Source: Cristatella mucedo (lineage: Eukaryota > Bryozoa > Phylactolaemata > Cristatellidae). Taken from it: a DNA stretch of 64,000 bases. The stretch lies in contig WPIO01000061.1 of assembly GCA_009760855.2 (NCBI GenBank), positions 2,481,578 to 2,545,577 on the forward strand, written 5' to 3'. Numbering within the stretch: the stretch's first letter is position 1; every line of letters begins with the position of its first letter. Shown piece after piece: positions 31,346 through 43,549 of the stretch. The notes beneath the pieces were generated by a model that was not told where the DNA came from, searched no databases, and was given only the letters and a program-made list of their open reading frames with translations. A program made the position numbers and the translations under genes.

Positions 31346-32937
31346 TTCAGACGTCCAAATACATTAGAGGGTTCCAAATAAAGTAAAACTCTGTATCCTG
31401 TTAAGAATAATTTAATTCCATTATAGCCACATCATTACATTTATTTGTAAAGTGTCTGCTTAGTTTATTGCCAAAAAGATAGCCAGCTATTCAATATTCG
31501 TGGCTAGCTGCCTATTCTCGGTTAATTGTTAAGGAGATAGTCATCTAACTAACATTAGTGCTAGCCGGCAATTTAAAAACACGGATAAATAAATTGCTAT
31601 TTTTGACTGCGTATCAGCATCCTTTATTTTTGTCAAGTTAAATATTGTAGTTTGCTAAATTTTAGAAATATTGCACTGCACTGAAAAATATTAGAGTTAA
31701 TACTTCATGCAAGTTGACAGGTAAGTCTTTTCATTAAATCGCACTGGAGACGCCCAAAAATGATGCATGAAGCACACAATATGATGGCGGATAAGTATTT
31801 CCTCGGTCTTAATAAGGATGACTGGTGCAATGAGATTATTGGACTAGACAAACATGATAAGCCTACGACGATTTTTTGCATTAGTTACCAATATTTACTA
31901 GCTAATAGGGTCTACGACCTTCTTCATAAACCAATAATCATTACGACTTTATTATCGACCACGCTGATCACCTTCGATGACTTTTTCAGGTCCCACTGAC
32001 TTGTCCAACTTGCAACTAGATTTGAAGCTCAATGGAGTCTACAGCTACGGCAGTGATCGAGTGCATTCGGTACTTAAGAATAACTAAAAATTTAACCTTG
32101 TGCCATCAGAAGCTGCTTTTCTTCAGGTGAGGGATAGGTATTAGCCTTGATGCCATGCTCTTGGCTTTTGGGTAGTTGGAGTGCTGCGATTGTAGAATAT
32201 ATGTACAAACTGTAAAAATTTTGACTGCATCCTTACCTAACTTGCCAAGTAAGGTTAGGATTATTACATATTGCATACTTAAAATGTATGGAAAAAACTA
32301 ATGACAGTCATAGCATTGCAACGATGAATAGGAGCCCTGATTAAATTGCTTGCTTTAAAAAAAACAGGTCGCGGGCCGGAAAATTATGCGGCTACAAATC
32401 TTTTAGTGTCAGCCATAACCAATTACTGCCTAAGTACACATTCCCTCTTTATCACAGATTCCTTCAAGCTCATCTGGATGTACGTTCAAGCATTTGTCTC
32501 TTCCTTGTTCTGAGGTGTATAATTTTTACCTTCGACTGCTCAACTGACACCTGAATTGCAAAGTTTCGTGAGCTGATTGACTCTTTTTCTTATTGAGCTC
32601 CCGTGTAAGACCCCGTTCAAAACAAGGCCTCGCGCTCTGAAAAATATTCTCCTAAAACTTGACGCTATAGATACTGCTATCCAAGCGTTCTGCACATATT
32701 TCCGGTGGTGAGTCTCATTCAGTCGGCAGCTCTTATTTCCAAAATCATCAGGGAACCAAGAAAACTTAAGACTCTTGACAACAAAGCTATCCCCGCAACA
32801 AAGTTCTTGTTAGCTGCTGTGGTTAATTCTTCTTCAGAGCTGGTGCTCGATAATTGTCAGCAAAAAGTTATATACGAAGCCTGCCGAAGTTCCTAAAAAT
32901 TATGCACCTCTAAACAAGCACTCTGATATTCTTTGAA
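31346..32937. other. No confident feature
   Basis: The open frame at 31760-31999 has no motif. The stretch at 32600-32890 has a faint resemblance to the linker upstream of LINE reverse transcriptases but I could not anchor it. A donor-like CAG/GTAAGT at 31718 lacks a phase-compatible neighbour. Confidence 0.35.
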
Positions 32938-33030
32938 TTTATAATAATTAAGATAATAGCAATGATCATGCATGTAATATAGCACCCTCAGAGAAATCAA
33001 TATCTTTGTAGGCACTTTAACATTGTAGAT
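32938..33030 (-). mobile_element. LINE-A 3' tail, minus strand
   Basis: TATAGCACCCTCAGAGAAAT and CAATATCTTTGTAGGCACTT match the reversed LINE-A hairpin. Confidence 0.6.
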
Positions 33031-33239
33031 GGCCCAAAGGTCCACCTCAGAGAGGAAACTGGCTAGGTCTAATAATATCAGGTTTGAGAAAGCATACACA
33101 AAATCAGGACTAAATTTCCATCGGCATGCATATGACGGCTAATTGAGATAATATGAGAAAATACAGGAAAATGCGGAATCTAACTTCGATGAAAATCGTC
33201 GCAACCTAAATATGCAATCCAAATGATGAAGTTAAGAAT

Positions 33240-33670
33240 CCACTGTCTCATTAAGTTCCAGTCTGGTTTTAGACCTAATCATTCCACTGAGCCGGCATAG
33301 CTTCGGGTGCGTAATGACCTACTGAAGAATGTAGACTTATGTCGGGCCTCTCTGCTTGTTTTGCTTGATTTATTTTAACCATCTTTTGCTGATATCCATC
33401 ACCAAGACTTCTTGAGAGACTCTCATCTCGCCTGGTCATCACCGGCACTGCATTACAATAGTTCAGGTCCTATCTCAGTTAGATACAGAGGCATAGAGAG
33501 TGATGTGCAGGGGACAGATGTAATCTGGGGTCATGGCCAAAGGGTTGGCAAAACCAAAATGGATATTGCATATTCATTTCAAACTTGTTCACATGAGAAC
33601 ACTAATCTTGATTTAAAGCAAGTCCTTGTTTCAGCTGACAAGACTATCGTCGGTTGAGCCTGTTAAGCAT
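33240..33670 (+). mobile_element. LINE-A reverse transcriptase fragment
   Basis: AAGTTCCAGTCTGGTTTTAG, CTAATCATTCCACTGAGCC and a decayed motif A (LLVLLDLF with broken continuation) align with 23395-23560. No catalytic Asp pair survives. Confidence 0.65.
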
Positions 33671-34540
33671 GCTTACAGACTTGTACAAAGCTGTAGTTTT
33701 ACGTTCTGTTGGCACATACCCGACAAAATTAAAAGCATGGAGGGGCTTCAACCACCGTGTATTTGGCGGGTGCTCGGAGCCCATTAAGCACGCAGCCGTT
33801 TGCCCCCTCCGTCCGTGTTCCAGATACTTTTGCCGTCTGCTTGCCCCGTCAAGCCTATCACAGGCGAGCTGTGTCGCTTCCAGGGTAAGCCCGGCCTGCT
33901 AGGCCACATCATGGAAGGACTAACCTTCAATTGTTCAGCACAGACAGACTTTTAGACCACAAAATCAAGGATTCACTGGCTGTACTACAAAAAAGCTCAG
34001 CAGTCATGTCTGGCCACTTTTAAGGTGTCCAAAAGAGACTTCTCTCCAGAAATGATTAAGCAGTTTTAGTACACCATTGTAACCACCGCTTGCTTGAAAA
34101 AATCTCCGAAAAGTCTGTTTCTAGGTCAAATTCATCCTCAACAGACTCCACTCCCTTTGGAAAATTTTCTTGCGACTCTTATTTGTCGGTGTACCTTAAA
34201 TGCTTGCACTCAAGCATACCAAGAGTAGCCTTAACCTGACAGTCATCTTCCGACCAAGGAAGATTGTTAGGCCTCTAGAACCCAATACTTACTTTCGTAC
34301 GTGTGGCTATCATTAATCGGCAGCTGCCAATCAAAAATAGCATAATAAGAATGTCCGCAGGCACTGTCTCTAAATCTGAATTTCCAACTTTGTCTTTATA
34401 CACGACTAATCATGAAAGCAATGCTATACCCAGAACTTTAGCAACGTTCGGCCACCCTCTCTACTGCCATTTCTATAAAAGACACTTGAACTAGCAGTGA
34501 CAGAAAAACTGAACTCTTACATTGAGCCTTTAAATATATA

Positions 34541-34672
34541 AATAAAATAAATTTTATTTATACAGCACCATTAGAGAACTTAATTTCCATTCCGGTGCTT
34601 CACATTAGCCTCGGGGCTCGAGCCCGCCACCTTAGCCATACCCTGGTCGGGGCGAGCACCTTAGCCAATGGT
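34541..34672 (-). repeat. tRNA-derived SINE nested in LINE-A
   Basis: On the minus strand: TTGGCTAAGGTGCTCGCCCC (box A part), then GGTGGCGGGCTCGAGCCCC (box B region), GAAGCACCGGAATGGAAATT, AAGTTCTCTAATGGTGCTGT and an AAATAAAATTTATT tail. It lies between two segments of one LINE-A reading frame. Confidence 0.75.
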
Positions 34673-35191
34673 CAAAACCAACTGAAAACACAATACGTAA
34701 GTTTCAGAATGGCTTCAGAGCTAATCGGTCGACAGAGTTAGCATTGCTTTGAGCGTATCGTGACTTTCCCTGGGCTTTTTACCTCAGATCGCGATGCTTA
34801 GTTCGCATCTTTTCAAAATTTAAGATCTTTCCTTGCAGAAATAATCGCTAAGTCTAATCTAGGCTATTAACTGTATGCCTATGTAGAGCAGCTGTACCTA
34901 CTCTTTTATCTCTTAGAGGCTACGAACGGACGTGATAAACTCTCTGAACTTTCTTGGTGCAGGTTTTTCTGACGTTCGCCCTTAGTAGCAATAAGCTTTT
35001 CAAATCAAATAATAATAGAACCAAGTTACTACTCATGGGAAAACCCAGTGTGACTCAGAAATCGGAAAGCTTAACGCTCGTAATTGGCTCTGTAAGCGGA
35101 TCTCCTGTAAGATCTTGCCGAGCTCTGGGCGTCTTGTTCTAAAATGACCTTTCAATAGACAACCACACTGGATCCACAGTAATGTAGGTAA

Positions 35192-35325
35192 TAATAATAA
35201 TAATAATTCATTTGTATAGCGCCCCAAGAGAACTTAATCTCTATTCAGGTGCTTCACATATGCCTCAGGGCTCGACCCCACGACCTCAGCCAGGCCTTAG
35301 TCGGAGCGAGCACCTTAACCACTGG
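35192..35325 (-). repeat. tRNA-derived SINE nested in LINE-A, with target-site duplication
   Basis: It is the best-preserved copy. Minus strand: CCAGTGGTTAAGGTGCTCGC, GGTCGTGGGGTCGAGCCC (box B-like), GTGAAGCACCTGAATAGAGA, TTAAGTTCTCTTGGGGCGC, then ATACAAATGAATTATTATTA. AGGTAA is present on both sides (35186-35191 and 35326-35331). Confidence 0.8.
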
Positions 35326-35940
35326 AGGTAAATTTACAGTTACGAAATACTGCCAAAATATGGTTAGCTTTGACAGGGATAACACATCCAAGGCAGTTAT
35401 TACATCTGTGAAATTTGAGTCATGTAGCTTACTAATTGCTAGTGCACAAAACTGTTCAATTATGTGTTTAAAATTAATGCCAAACTCCACATATATACTT
35501 TCAGTCAAAAGCATCACAATTTATACATATCACCGATTGTTACTGAACTTCATGGGCTATAAGTAGAGCAGATTTTCCTTGAACGTTTTGTAACTCAGTC
35601 TAAACTGGCTTCATTCTGCGGCTCCAGATTACATATCTAAACTAATATCTAGCTAGCCTAGAGGTATACCAACAACTCTTCTGGCTGAAATCGTCTAGCT
35701 AGGCCTCGATACGCCCTCATATCTTTTAGAGACGGTGTCTTTAGTTAACGAACTGCCAAAGCTTTAAACTAACTCTACCGATGTCACGATATCACCTGAT
35801 TTGAAGGTATTGAATAAGAATCTCAAATTCACACAGCAATTGCTGGGCAGTTGTGATTTTTAATTTGCATGTTAATGCGGTCTGACACTGTGCATGCTCC
35901 CACTAGCCATATTATCGTGGCATGTTTCCGCTGGCCATAG

Positions 35941-36897
35941 TATGCTTGTAGACGCCAGATAGGTTATTACTAATGATACGGTCATGCACGTACATATTAA
36001 CACACACACACAGATAATAAACTTCGTGATGGAGCTTTAAAAAGGAATTATTATTTTGATTAGAGTTGTAGATTAATGTAACTGCTTCAATAACTTCGCA
36101 AAGTAATAAGGCACATGTTATCTGTACGCTGGAGTTTTCTGCGAACCATTCAAACCTCTCCATAAAAACTCTCTAGAATAAAGACCAGTTAGTCTTGTGA
36201 CTCTGAGAACTACTGGTGGCAATAATTTGGAAAAGACTTACAAAATCACGGATAGCTGGATCTTGGAAAATTTATCTGTAGCTCTCCATTGCTTGTGTAA
36301 TTAAGTCTGTCAGAAGGCGAGTTATATTTCATAACTATAACGGGGCGAAAGGTTTTAAGTTTTTTGCCTATGCGAGAGTTTGGATATTTAATCAGCCAAT
36401 ACATATTTGATGTATTTGTAACCTAGAGTGGCCATAGTACACATCAGTAGAATTTACATTCTATTGAACAGTTTACTTAAAAAAGTATACTCGTAGTAGA
36501 TAATACGCTTGCAACTGCATCTCATGCTTAGTTAATAATTTAATACCTTATATTTCAGTTAAATAGGTATTGCTATATACATCATCGAGCATCTTCGAAG
36601 TTTAAATTATCGAATTATCGACAAGTATAGCATACCTACCCAGCCAGAATAAAAATGATCAGGAACAGAGGTGGAAAAGTGGAGCTCAATTAACATTTGA
36701 ATTTTCACGTTTATTTGTGAAGTTATGGCTAGTATCTAGAACTTGGGATGATCGAAGCTGTACAGTTTGTAGATCGGTTTAAAGGTCTTGGACATGTGCC
36801 TGAAGAAGCTGCTTAGATGTAAGTCAATTTAACGAGGCTCAACAGGTTGAGAAAAAAGTCGCTCAGGATACATTTATCAGTTAATTTGATATTTTTA
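35941..36897. other. No feature recognised
   Basis: AT-rich. The minus-strand open frame 35912-36163 shows no motif. Confidence 0.35.
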
Positions 36898-37155
36898 GGA
36901 ATAGTAATAATAATAATGAAAACTTTGACATAGCACCCTCAGAGAACTCTGTATCTTTCTAGGCACTTTAGATTTGCTTCAAAGGAAACAAGATTGAACG
37001 CTTAGTGGTGGCATGCTCAATTATCAACACGAATACCATTTTTAGGAGTGCCATGTACAGTATCAGCTTGCAAGTTTTTTTAGTGGCTGTATACAGTAGG
37101 CATAAGCACACGAAGGACGAAACGCAGGGACCCACTGCCGTATCATGCTTTCGGT
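36898..37155 (-). mobile_element. LINE-A 3' end, minus strand
   Basis: (TAA)n, CATAGCACCCTCAGAGAACT, GTATCTTTCTAGGCACTTTA, then the 3' UTR to GGGACCCACTGCC. Confidence 0.75.
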
Positions 37156-37452
37156 TTCCTTTAGGGTAAGATACCGCTTAAATAATCATTTTTAAGGATT
37201 TTCTGATGTGAGAATATCGTCAGAATCTTTTATCCTATTTCCAACGAGTTAGCCTTTTGAAGGTGTCCGTAAAACAATTGACGAAAAACATCTAGGATGG
37301 ATTTAGTGACTATGACAATACCGAGCCTGAAAGCTTGACACGGTGACCAAGATCAATGTCTGAACTTTGAATGTATAAAAAGGCCAACCAAGTTGTTCCT
37401 CCCTGAATAACCCTTAAGGACTGCTTAGCCATATTTTATCTGTAATTTTAAG

Positions 37453-37552
37453 GAAGGAATATCAAACCCGGCTTGCAAAAAGGACGTAACCACCGAGCTA
37501 AACATGAATACTGATCGCTACTGTGATGCAGAATCAGAATATCCCGAACGTG
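37453..37552 (+). CDS. Candidate coding exon b of the plus-strand host gene
   Basis: After CTGTAATTTTAAG, 100 nt are open in phase 0 (33 codons plus one base) and end at CGTG/GTAAGT, a strong donor. The peptide reads EGISNPACKKDVTTELNM, then NTDRYCDAESEYPER. Phase 0 entry fits exon a, and the one left-over G joins GT at the start of exon c to make a glycine codon. The other two frames are closed. It is outside known repeats, polar and acidic with tyrosines. The intron before it is about 7.5 kb and the one after about 10.5 kb. Function unknown; the case rests on splice sites and phase agreement. Confidence 0.55.
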
Positions 37553-38029
37553 GTAAGTGATTTCGACACTAGGGATGCTATTTTGAAAAATTCATAATGA
37601 GTGTCCATCAAAATTAGTATAATCAATTTACCGAGTGTCAACCCATTCCGCTGATGGTCTAGTTTACCTTTGAAGTTAAGTAAATACTTCGTCAGCAGAG
37701 TTTTTATTAGCTAGATTTTATTGTTCTTACGAAGCCTATGCTAAAGCCTGCTCAAAATAATTGCTTTTTGTAAGCTAAACTTTAATTTGAAGGCTTTATT
37801 GGTATTCCTTTGATTCCGGCAGTCACAGAATGAGTTATACTGTCTCTTAATTTAACAAGCAACAATAAGCTTCCATCCAAATTAGAGTAACTTTAGTGGA
37901 AAGTGGATGAGCGTTAGTGAACCTAGATGTAATTACACTGTGAGTTCGCACACTCGATTACATTGTTTTCCAAATATAGCTAGCTTTTGATCTTGTCACT
38001 ACTAACTATGCTTTGCCTATTGTCATTTA

Positions 38030-38140
38030 AAATGCTACCACTATACACTAAGTCATGGTTTCTTAGCAGCACATGTAAAGTGAAGAGAAAGAGATTTACT
38101 TCTCTGAGGGCACTATACCAAATGTATTATTATTATTATA
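38030..38140 (+). mobile_element. LINE-A 3' tail
   Basis: GCACATGTAAAGTGAAGAGA, TTCTCTGAGGGCACTATACC and ATTATTATTATTAT follow in order. Confidence 0.7.
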
Positions 38141-38779
38141 ACAACCGGTTATCATAGTTCTGTACATCTGAGAACGTGCTGATCTCATTCAAGCTGTAGC
38201 TTTTTATCCTTTCACAGGTAAAGTCGCCTTTGAACCGGTTAGACTTAAGTCCTTCATAATAAATGTCGCTAATACAAGAATGCCTTTTAAATCTAGGTTT
38301 TCAATTTGCAGATCTTCTAAGCATGACCCTCAGAAAGCCTACAAAAGATAAAGACTTACCGTTGATTGAATGGCGTATGAGCATACCATTTAGTTCTAGT
38401 CAAGTTAAGGTTCATTTTGAATGAAATTATAGTGAAGTCACAAATAGCCTATCAATAATAATAACAGTGCTGATATCTACATTCAAAGTCCTCATTAAAA
38501 GCTTCAAGGTCTGCACCTTACCTAGAGATCATTTAGGCAATTTAATTGTTAATTTCTATAGCTGCTTTGCCCTTAACATAGATAAGATAAGAGATTGTAT
38601 ACCTAAAATAACCTTTTCATTAGATCAATCTCAGTCAGCTTTTAAGGAGTACCTCTAGTATGCGCCTTGAATTCTTCCATTAGTTACCTAACACCAGAAC
38701 TTGTCTCTGAGTATAGGAAAACTGCTTATTCTATAGACCCAGTACCTCAAATCCTTTATTTTTCTGCATCTTCAAAAAT

Positions 38780-39200
38780 TTACTTTGCTGGTATTATACA
38801 AGGATAACTAAACCAAATGCCACCGGCTCTACCTGCTTAAGTTCATATCGAAGGCCCGTGAGCAAAGAAAATGACAGGACTCACTCTGACATAATTGCTT
38901 GAAATCTCTCGTGTGTTTGAGTCTTGTTTTTCAGGAAGTCAATTTCCAGAGTTAGCCCAACTGTGCCACTAAATCAAATTCACTGAAATTGTTACTCAAG
39001 TAAAGTATTTCTGCTTGATTTGCTACATCTTTTGGCAGGGCTAGATATTATCAATCAATAAGTCCTGCTTGAGAGCCTAGAATCTCGCACAAGCATCGCT
39101 GACAATTTTCTGAAATTTTTACGGCCCCTCTCAATGAGAGACTTTAAAGACTTGATCTCAAGAGCCAACGGTTGTCCGGGGAGCCACTTAAGTATGGACT
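38780..39200 (+). mobile_element. LINE-A reverse transcriptase fragment, decayed
   Basis: GTCCTGCTTGAGAGCCTAGA and TCTCGCACAAGCATCGCTGA encode VLLESLESRTSIAD, matching the segment after motif A (VLLERLESRLGIT-like). The rest is too diverged to place. Confidence 0.5.
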
Positions 39201-39368
39201 ATATTTTCTAAAGTTGTGTGCAATTCAGCGACACGGGTTTTCCTTACATGCTGGTGCTTTACAATTTGGTTCAATTATAAGGGGCTAGCCCTTGCCGACC
39301 AAGGTAGTTGACTTCAGCCCTGCAGCACATGTGAACACTCGCTCTTTCAGGGTGCTATGCAAACAGTA

Positions 39369-39375
39369 ATAACAC

Positions 39376-39436
<61 letters not shown>

Positions 39437-39517
39437 TATGCAAAGATATATGCTTGTGTATATACAATATATATATATATGTTTCTCTCTCTCTCTCTCT
39501 ATATATATACACACACA

Positions 39518-39572
<55 letters not shown>
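39369..39572. repeat. Compound microsatellite (CA)n-(CT)n-(TA)n
   Basis: About 31 CA units (39372-39433), short TA blocks, (CT)n at 39484-39500 and about 24 TA units at 39523-39571. Confidence 0.97.
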
Positions 39573-39574
<2 letters not shown>

Positions 39575-41234
39575 GCTGGCGTAGACGATGGATTTATCAC
39601 CTAATGATTTATCCATTTCCACAAAGACCCACCTTACGTTTTTCAGCGATTAGAAGATCGTCACCCTACTTAATATGATGTCTAAGCTGGTTCTCCTTAG
39701 ATGATTAGTCGAACACCAACTTTCGAATTTGGCCTTGCATTTGATGCAGTTGTGTGTGAGCACATGCATGAACAACTTAATTCAGTCTGGGTTTTGGACT
39801 TGATATTCCTCTTTTAACAATATTTAGTTAAACAATACTTAGTTAAAGAAGTGGAACCAATCTGGCCAATCACAGAAACAGAATTATGTTAGCGATTTTA
39901 TTGGATCCGTTCCTATTAAAATGTAATGTAAAAAAGTCTCTTTTTGAGCATGAATTTCAAGACGTCAGCTTGACTTTCCAAGAAAAAAGCTACTAATTTA
40001 GTCGTGGGACTCTTTTGCCTAATGAATCGTAGCATTTCCGTCTCGGAAGTGCGTTGGCTATTACAATCTAGAACTGCAATATTGTCTTAGCCATTCGTCT
40101 ACAGGCCATCTCCTCAGCTTGGCTGATCACTGTTCGCCAGGTTGGCAAGGAGAAATCAGTGCACTGTAGAGTTACGGACTCAAAACATGTGAGGTTGAAT
40201 GATTATAGGCACATTCTGACCAGTTAAAAACTGGGAAAAGACTACTATGTACAAGCAGCAGTAGCGTTACCGATCAATTGAAATGATCCTGCCAGATTCT
40301 CCAAGAATCAAGCTGAACATCTCCATTTCCTTCCGCAAGCCAACCGGTGAACATTCCAGATATGTGTGCCATATATTACAAAATATATTTCACCTATTGC
40401 TCCATATCTTGCGAGAAATTGTATCAAGTAATTATCAATTGCAAAAATATTGCAGTATTTCACGTTGATATAGATGGGCTCAGTTTTTATCTCTGCCTCC
40501 GACGAACATATTGAATTATTCTTTGCAGGTCTCGCACAGCTTAACAAACGCTTTAATTTAGTACTTATTTTGTTCTTGTCAAAGTGAATTTATTTTGTTC
40601 TTGTCAAAGTGAATATCCCGCACACGTAACGCGATGCATTTAAAGTGCATGCAACTACTTGCCAACGAGTAGATCAAATACTGCCATTCACTACTTTCTT
40701 ACTTCACCATAACATAAGCTAAACTAAAATTAAATGTGAACCACGAATAGGTGCACATGAACACCATGGTAGGCGTCATTGCAAAAAATAATTTCAGCTA
40801 CGCCACAGCCGGCCAGCACATACCTAACAGCCAGGCATCTAGCAGGGAGCTCTTTTATTTAGGTCGCGACTGGCGTCATTATAAACCATCACCACCGTCA
40901 AATGGCAATCACCCAAAAACAGTCACCATCTCCATAAACGCCAATGTGACACAAAATTACCCCCCAGCATGATTTACATTACCATAGACACAACTGGGCC
41001 ACAAAATTGCTATAGAAGGATTAGCAAAACCATAAACTGGTCACACTACTGAAATTGTACCCACCTAAGTCTATATTCAAGGAGGCCACGAGTGAGACTT
41101 TATCCTGAAATGTATCTGCCAGTCAAAGAAGATAACGAATGGTCTGGACCTTATTTCCACTACCTAACTTCTGCTATGCTTAGATCTGCTGCTGCCATGC
41201 ATAGCTATAGCTAGCAGGATACATTTCCTTTGCA
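39573..41234. other. No confident gene
   Basis: Mostly AT-rich. The open frame 40751-40972 is richer in GC and polar, but no acceptor/donor pair gives it a place in a gene. Confidence 0.35.
40565..40614 (+). repeat. Perfect 2 x 25 bp tandem duplication
   Basis: A 25-bp unit beginning TTATTTTGTTCTTGTCAAAG and ending TGAAT is repeated once without change. Confidence 0.9.
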
Positions 41235-41390
41235 TAAAGTCAGGTACCTGCATTTTTCAAAAAGGGTGCTGTGAAGCCAACGATTAGGAAAGCCAGGCGA
41301 GATCAGGCGAACTTAAGGAGCTTCCTTACAGTCTCCTTTCTCTAATTCTCATCAAAGACACCAGAGCGAGTTGTGGCAGACCAAAAAAAA
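41235..41390 (+). mobile_element. LINE-A reverse transcriptase start fragment
   Basis: It encodes KGAVKPTIRKARRDQANL, then PERVVADQ after a frame change, equivalent to the AVVKPLLKK ... LERVVADQL stretch of L2-like reverse transcriptases. Confidence 0.6.
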
Positions 41391-41599
41391 TTGTACAGTG
41401 ACATTTTCCTCCCCGTTCTAGAGAAATGCCTCCGGCATCTTCAAGCCTGGTGTGGGCCTTTACCTGATTTCTCCATGGTACCTTCGGGTATCCCGCTGCT
41501 ATCTTCAGTGTTACTATTTTTGAGCTGTCCTCGGATATGCTACATAAAACAGGGCCTTCTTAGCATAAGGTGCGATGTCGAAATTAGCCAATACCTACT

Positions 41600-42090
41600 G
41601 CCAAGCCTTCATTCTTTGGCTCCAGCCTATCTCTAAGATCCACTCCTCCACAAGGTCAAGCATCGCACCACCCGCTTTTTGGAAGCAAACAATTTACCAA
41701 TACCCCATCCAAACCTCAAATTCCTTGGAGACCGTGCACTTAGTTGGTATGCTCCCAAAGCCTGGAACTCACTCCCGACTTGCGTCATAACATCCCCTGA
41801 CTTGAGCACATTTAAAAAGAACTTAAAATACATCTATTTAGGTCAGCATTTAGTGGGTCTCTGTGATTATGCGTGCTGACACTGTGCATGCTGCCACTAA
41901 CCACATTTGCATGCCAACCCTGTGCATGTCACCCTAACAATGTTATTCATATTGTTTATCAAGTATGATATTACTCACCCTTCAATTGCATTTCCCATTG
42001 CAGGAAATGTAAAGCACCTAGAAAGAGATTGAGTTCTCTGAGGGCGCTTTATCAGGTGCATTGTTATTATTTCTCATTATTATTAATCTT
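41600..42090 (+). mobile_element. LINE-A 3' end nested in the LINE-B leader
   Basis: It begins in the SLHSLAPAYL codons (TTCATTCTTTGGCTCCAGCC), includes LSWYAPKAWNSLPTCV and ends with the hairpin, TTTATCAGGTGCATTG and ATTATT. LINE-B leader sequence lies on both sides. Confidence 0.82.
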
Positions 42091-42149
42091 TGGTGGGTCA
42101 GTGAGAACATTCCTGTAGCCTTCGCTCAGCTATCAAACCCACGACCCGT

Positions 42150-42890
42150 TTGTTTAAAGCAGTGAATATCACTTACTGTGATAGTAGCCCACCCACCGTA
42201 GCCCAGCACGTTGTAAAACGTCGTCCATCGGCCGTTACTGCGGTTCAATTCAAATTCGAAGGGCCCGTGTCCGCCGGGCTGGACACAAACGGAGAAGAAT
42301 ACAAGCCATTTCATCACCGTCGCCCAGTTTTTGGACAGCCTCTTAAATTCCGCCTACTAAATGTCCACTCGCTAAAAACCAAGGGGTTACTTATCCGCGA
42401 TCAGGTGGTCCAGGAGAAGCTAGATGAATTTCCGCTTACCAAAACTTGGATGGAACCTTGTTCCAGTAGCAGTATACCTGAGACCACCCTACCCTGTTTA
42501 TTATTTTCTCAGTCTATGCCTTCTGACATGGTTGGTCGCAGGTGGCAAGGGTTGTTCGTGAATTGCGTAGCTAAAAGATCTGCAGTTTTTCGAATGGGCC
42601 TTCACTTGAATCAGTGGCCATTGGGTGCTCATGAAAGACGACGCCTCTTACCCGTTGAGATATTCTGAGCCCATTTTGGCTGTCTAAACTTGTTTATGGA
42701 TGGGTTTTCGGAATTCCTTGGCAAAATATTTGCGTGACAGGCCGTTACTGATTGCTGGAGACTTCAATATTCTCATTGACGACCTTACCAAAATCCAGGT
42801 CAGCTCATTTCTTGACTGTCTGAATAATTTTGATTTGTTCCAACATCAATCATACCACCCACGATGGTGGCCATATACTTGATCTCGTGA
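42150..42890 (+). pseudogene. LINE-B copy 2 endonuclease domain, broken
   Basis: Open 42150-42668: GQPLKFRLLNVHSLKTKGLL, then LDEFPLTKTWMEPC (LTETW motif with Glu to Lys). After a stop and frame change it continues with DRPLLIAGDFN (metal-binding motif) and FLDCLNNFDLFQH. It is the same EEP endonuclease as at 18690, better preserved but with the catalytic Glu replaced. Confidence 0.75.
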
Positions 42891-43549
42891 TCACTAAGTA
42901 AGGATGTCTTTATCACTGACCTTGAGCGGTACCATCTGACTCTGTGCTCAGAGCTGTGAAGATTCCTTACGATTTAGAAAAAATACTTTAGAACGTGCAC
43001 CGTGTTAAGCACAGGCTTGAACTTCGTTTTCAGAAACCGGTGTCTAATGAAGATCTAGTCATTTCCAAAGAGCTCCTTCGAGTTTCCACCCGCAAGCTTA
43101 GAAAAGCCAGGGCTTCTTGTTTCAATCAAAGAACTAATCGCCAGTCTGACTAATATCAGATTTATAAGACAGTTATCAATTTACTGGCCAATGCTGAGAG
43201 GTCGCATTCCCGAGATATTAGTGGCTCAGCCCAAAAAGTCTTTAGCCTTCTTTACTGAAAAAAATTGTGGGCATTCGTGCTTCAATAAAGCTCCCTCCAA
43301 ATTAACCGACAATGCAATCCTAACTTGTGAACTTCCTTAAAAGGCTTTCCGACGTTCAGCATATGGTTTGGCTACTTTATTAAGGTCTTGCAAGATTAGC
43401 ACGTCTCCTGAAGACCATATACCACCAGCCCTGTGGTCTTCACTAGCAAGCCAACTTATCTCCGCCATAACCGAGATTTGTAATGCATCTGTATAAATAT
43501 GGGTCTTACTCAAGCCCTTCAAATCGGGAATCGTTAGATTGATATATAT

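Larger units (their letters stand above)
34020..35940 (+). mobile_element. LINE-A copy carrying two nested SINEs
   Basis: Segments aligning in order to LINE-A are EKLNSYIEPL (34505-34535), FQNGFRANRSTELALL (34708-34750), GCTGTACCTACTC, the GKPSVTQKSESLTLVIGS region (35037-35085), VKFESCSLLIASAQN (35410-35450) and the 3' coding/UTR to about 35940. SINEs interrupt it at 34541-34672 and 35192-35325. Confidence 0.65.

Noticed and set aside
31663..31717. 55-nt open stretch between TTTTAG and CAG/GTAAGT
   Set aside because: Its exit phase does not fit exon b and the sequence has no protein-like character; such stretches are common by chance.
31760..31999. 79-codon open frame
   Set aside because: Composition looks random for AT-rich DNA and no motif, promoter or splice context is present.
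39285..39678. Long open frames of alternating residues (Thr-His, Cys-Val, Tyr-Ile) on both strands
   Set aside because: They are translations of the CA/CT/TA microsatellite.
40751..40972. 73-codon polar open frame with higher GC than its flanks
   Set aside because: No splice-site combination connects it to the exon chain, and there is no motif or repeat support.
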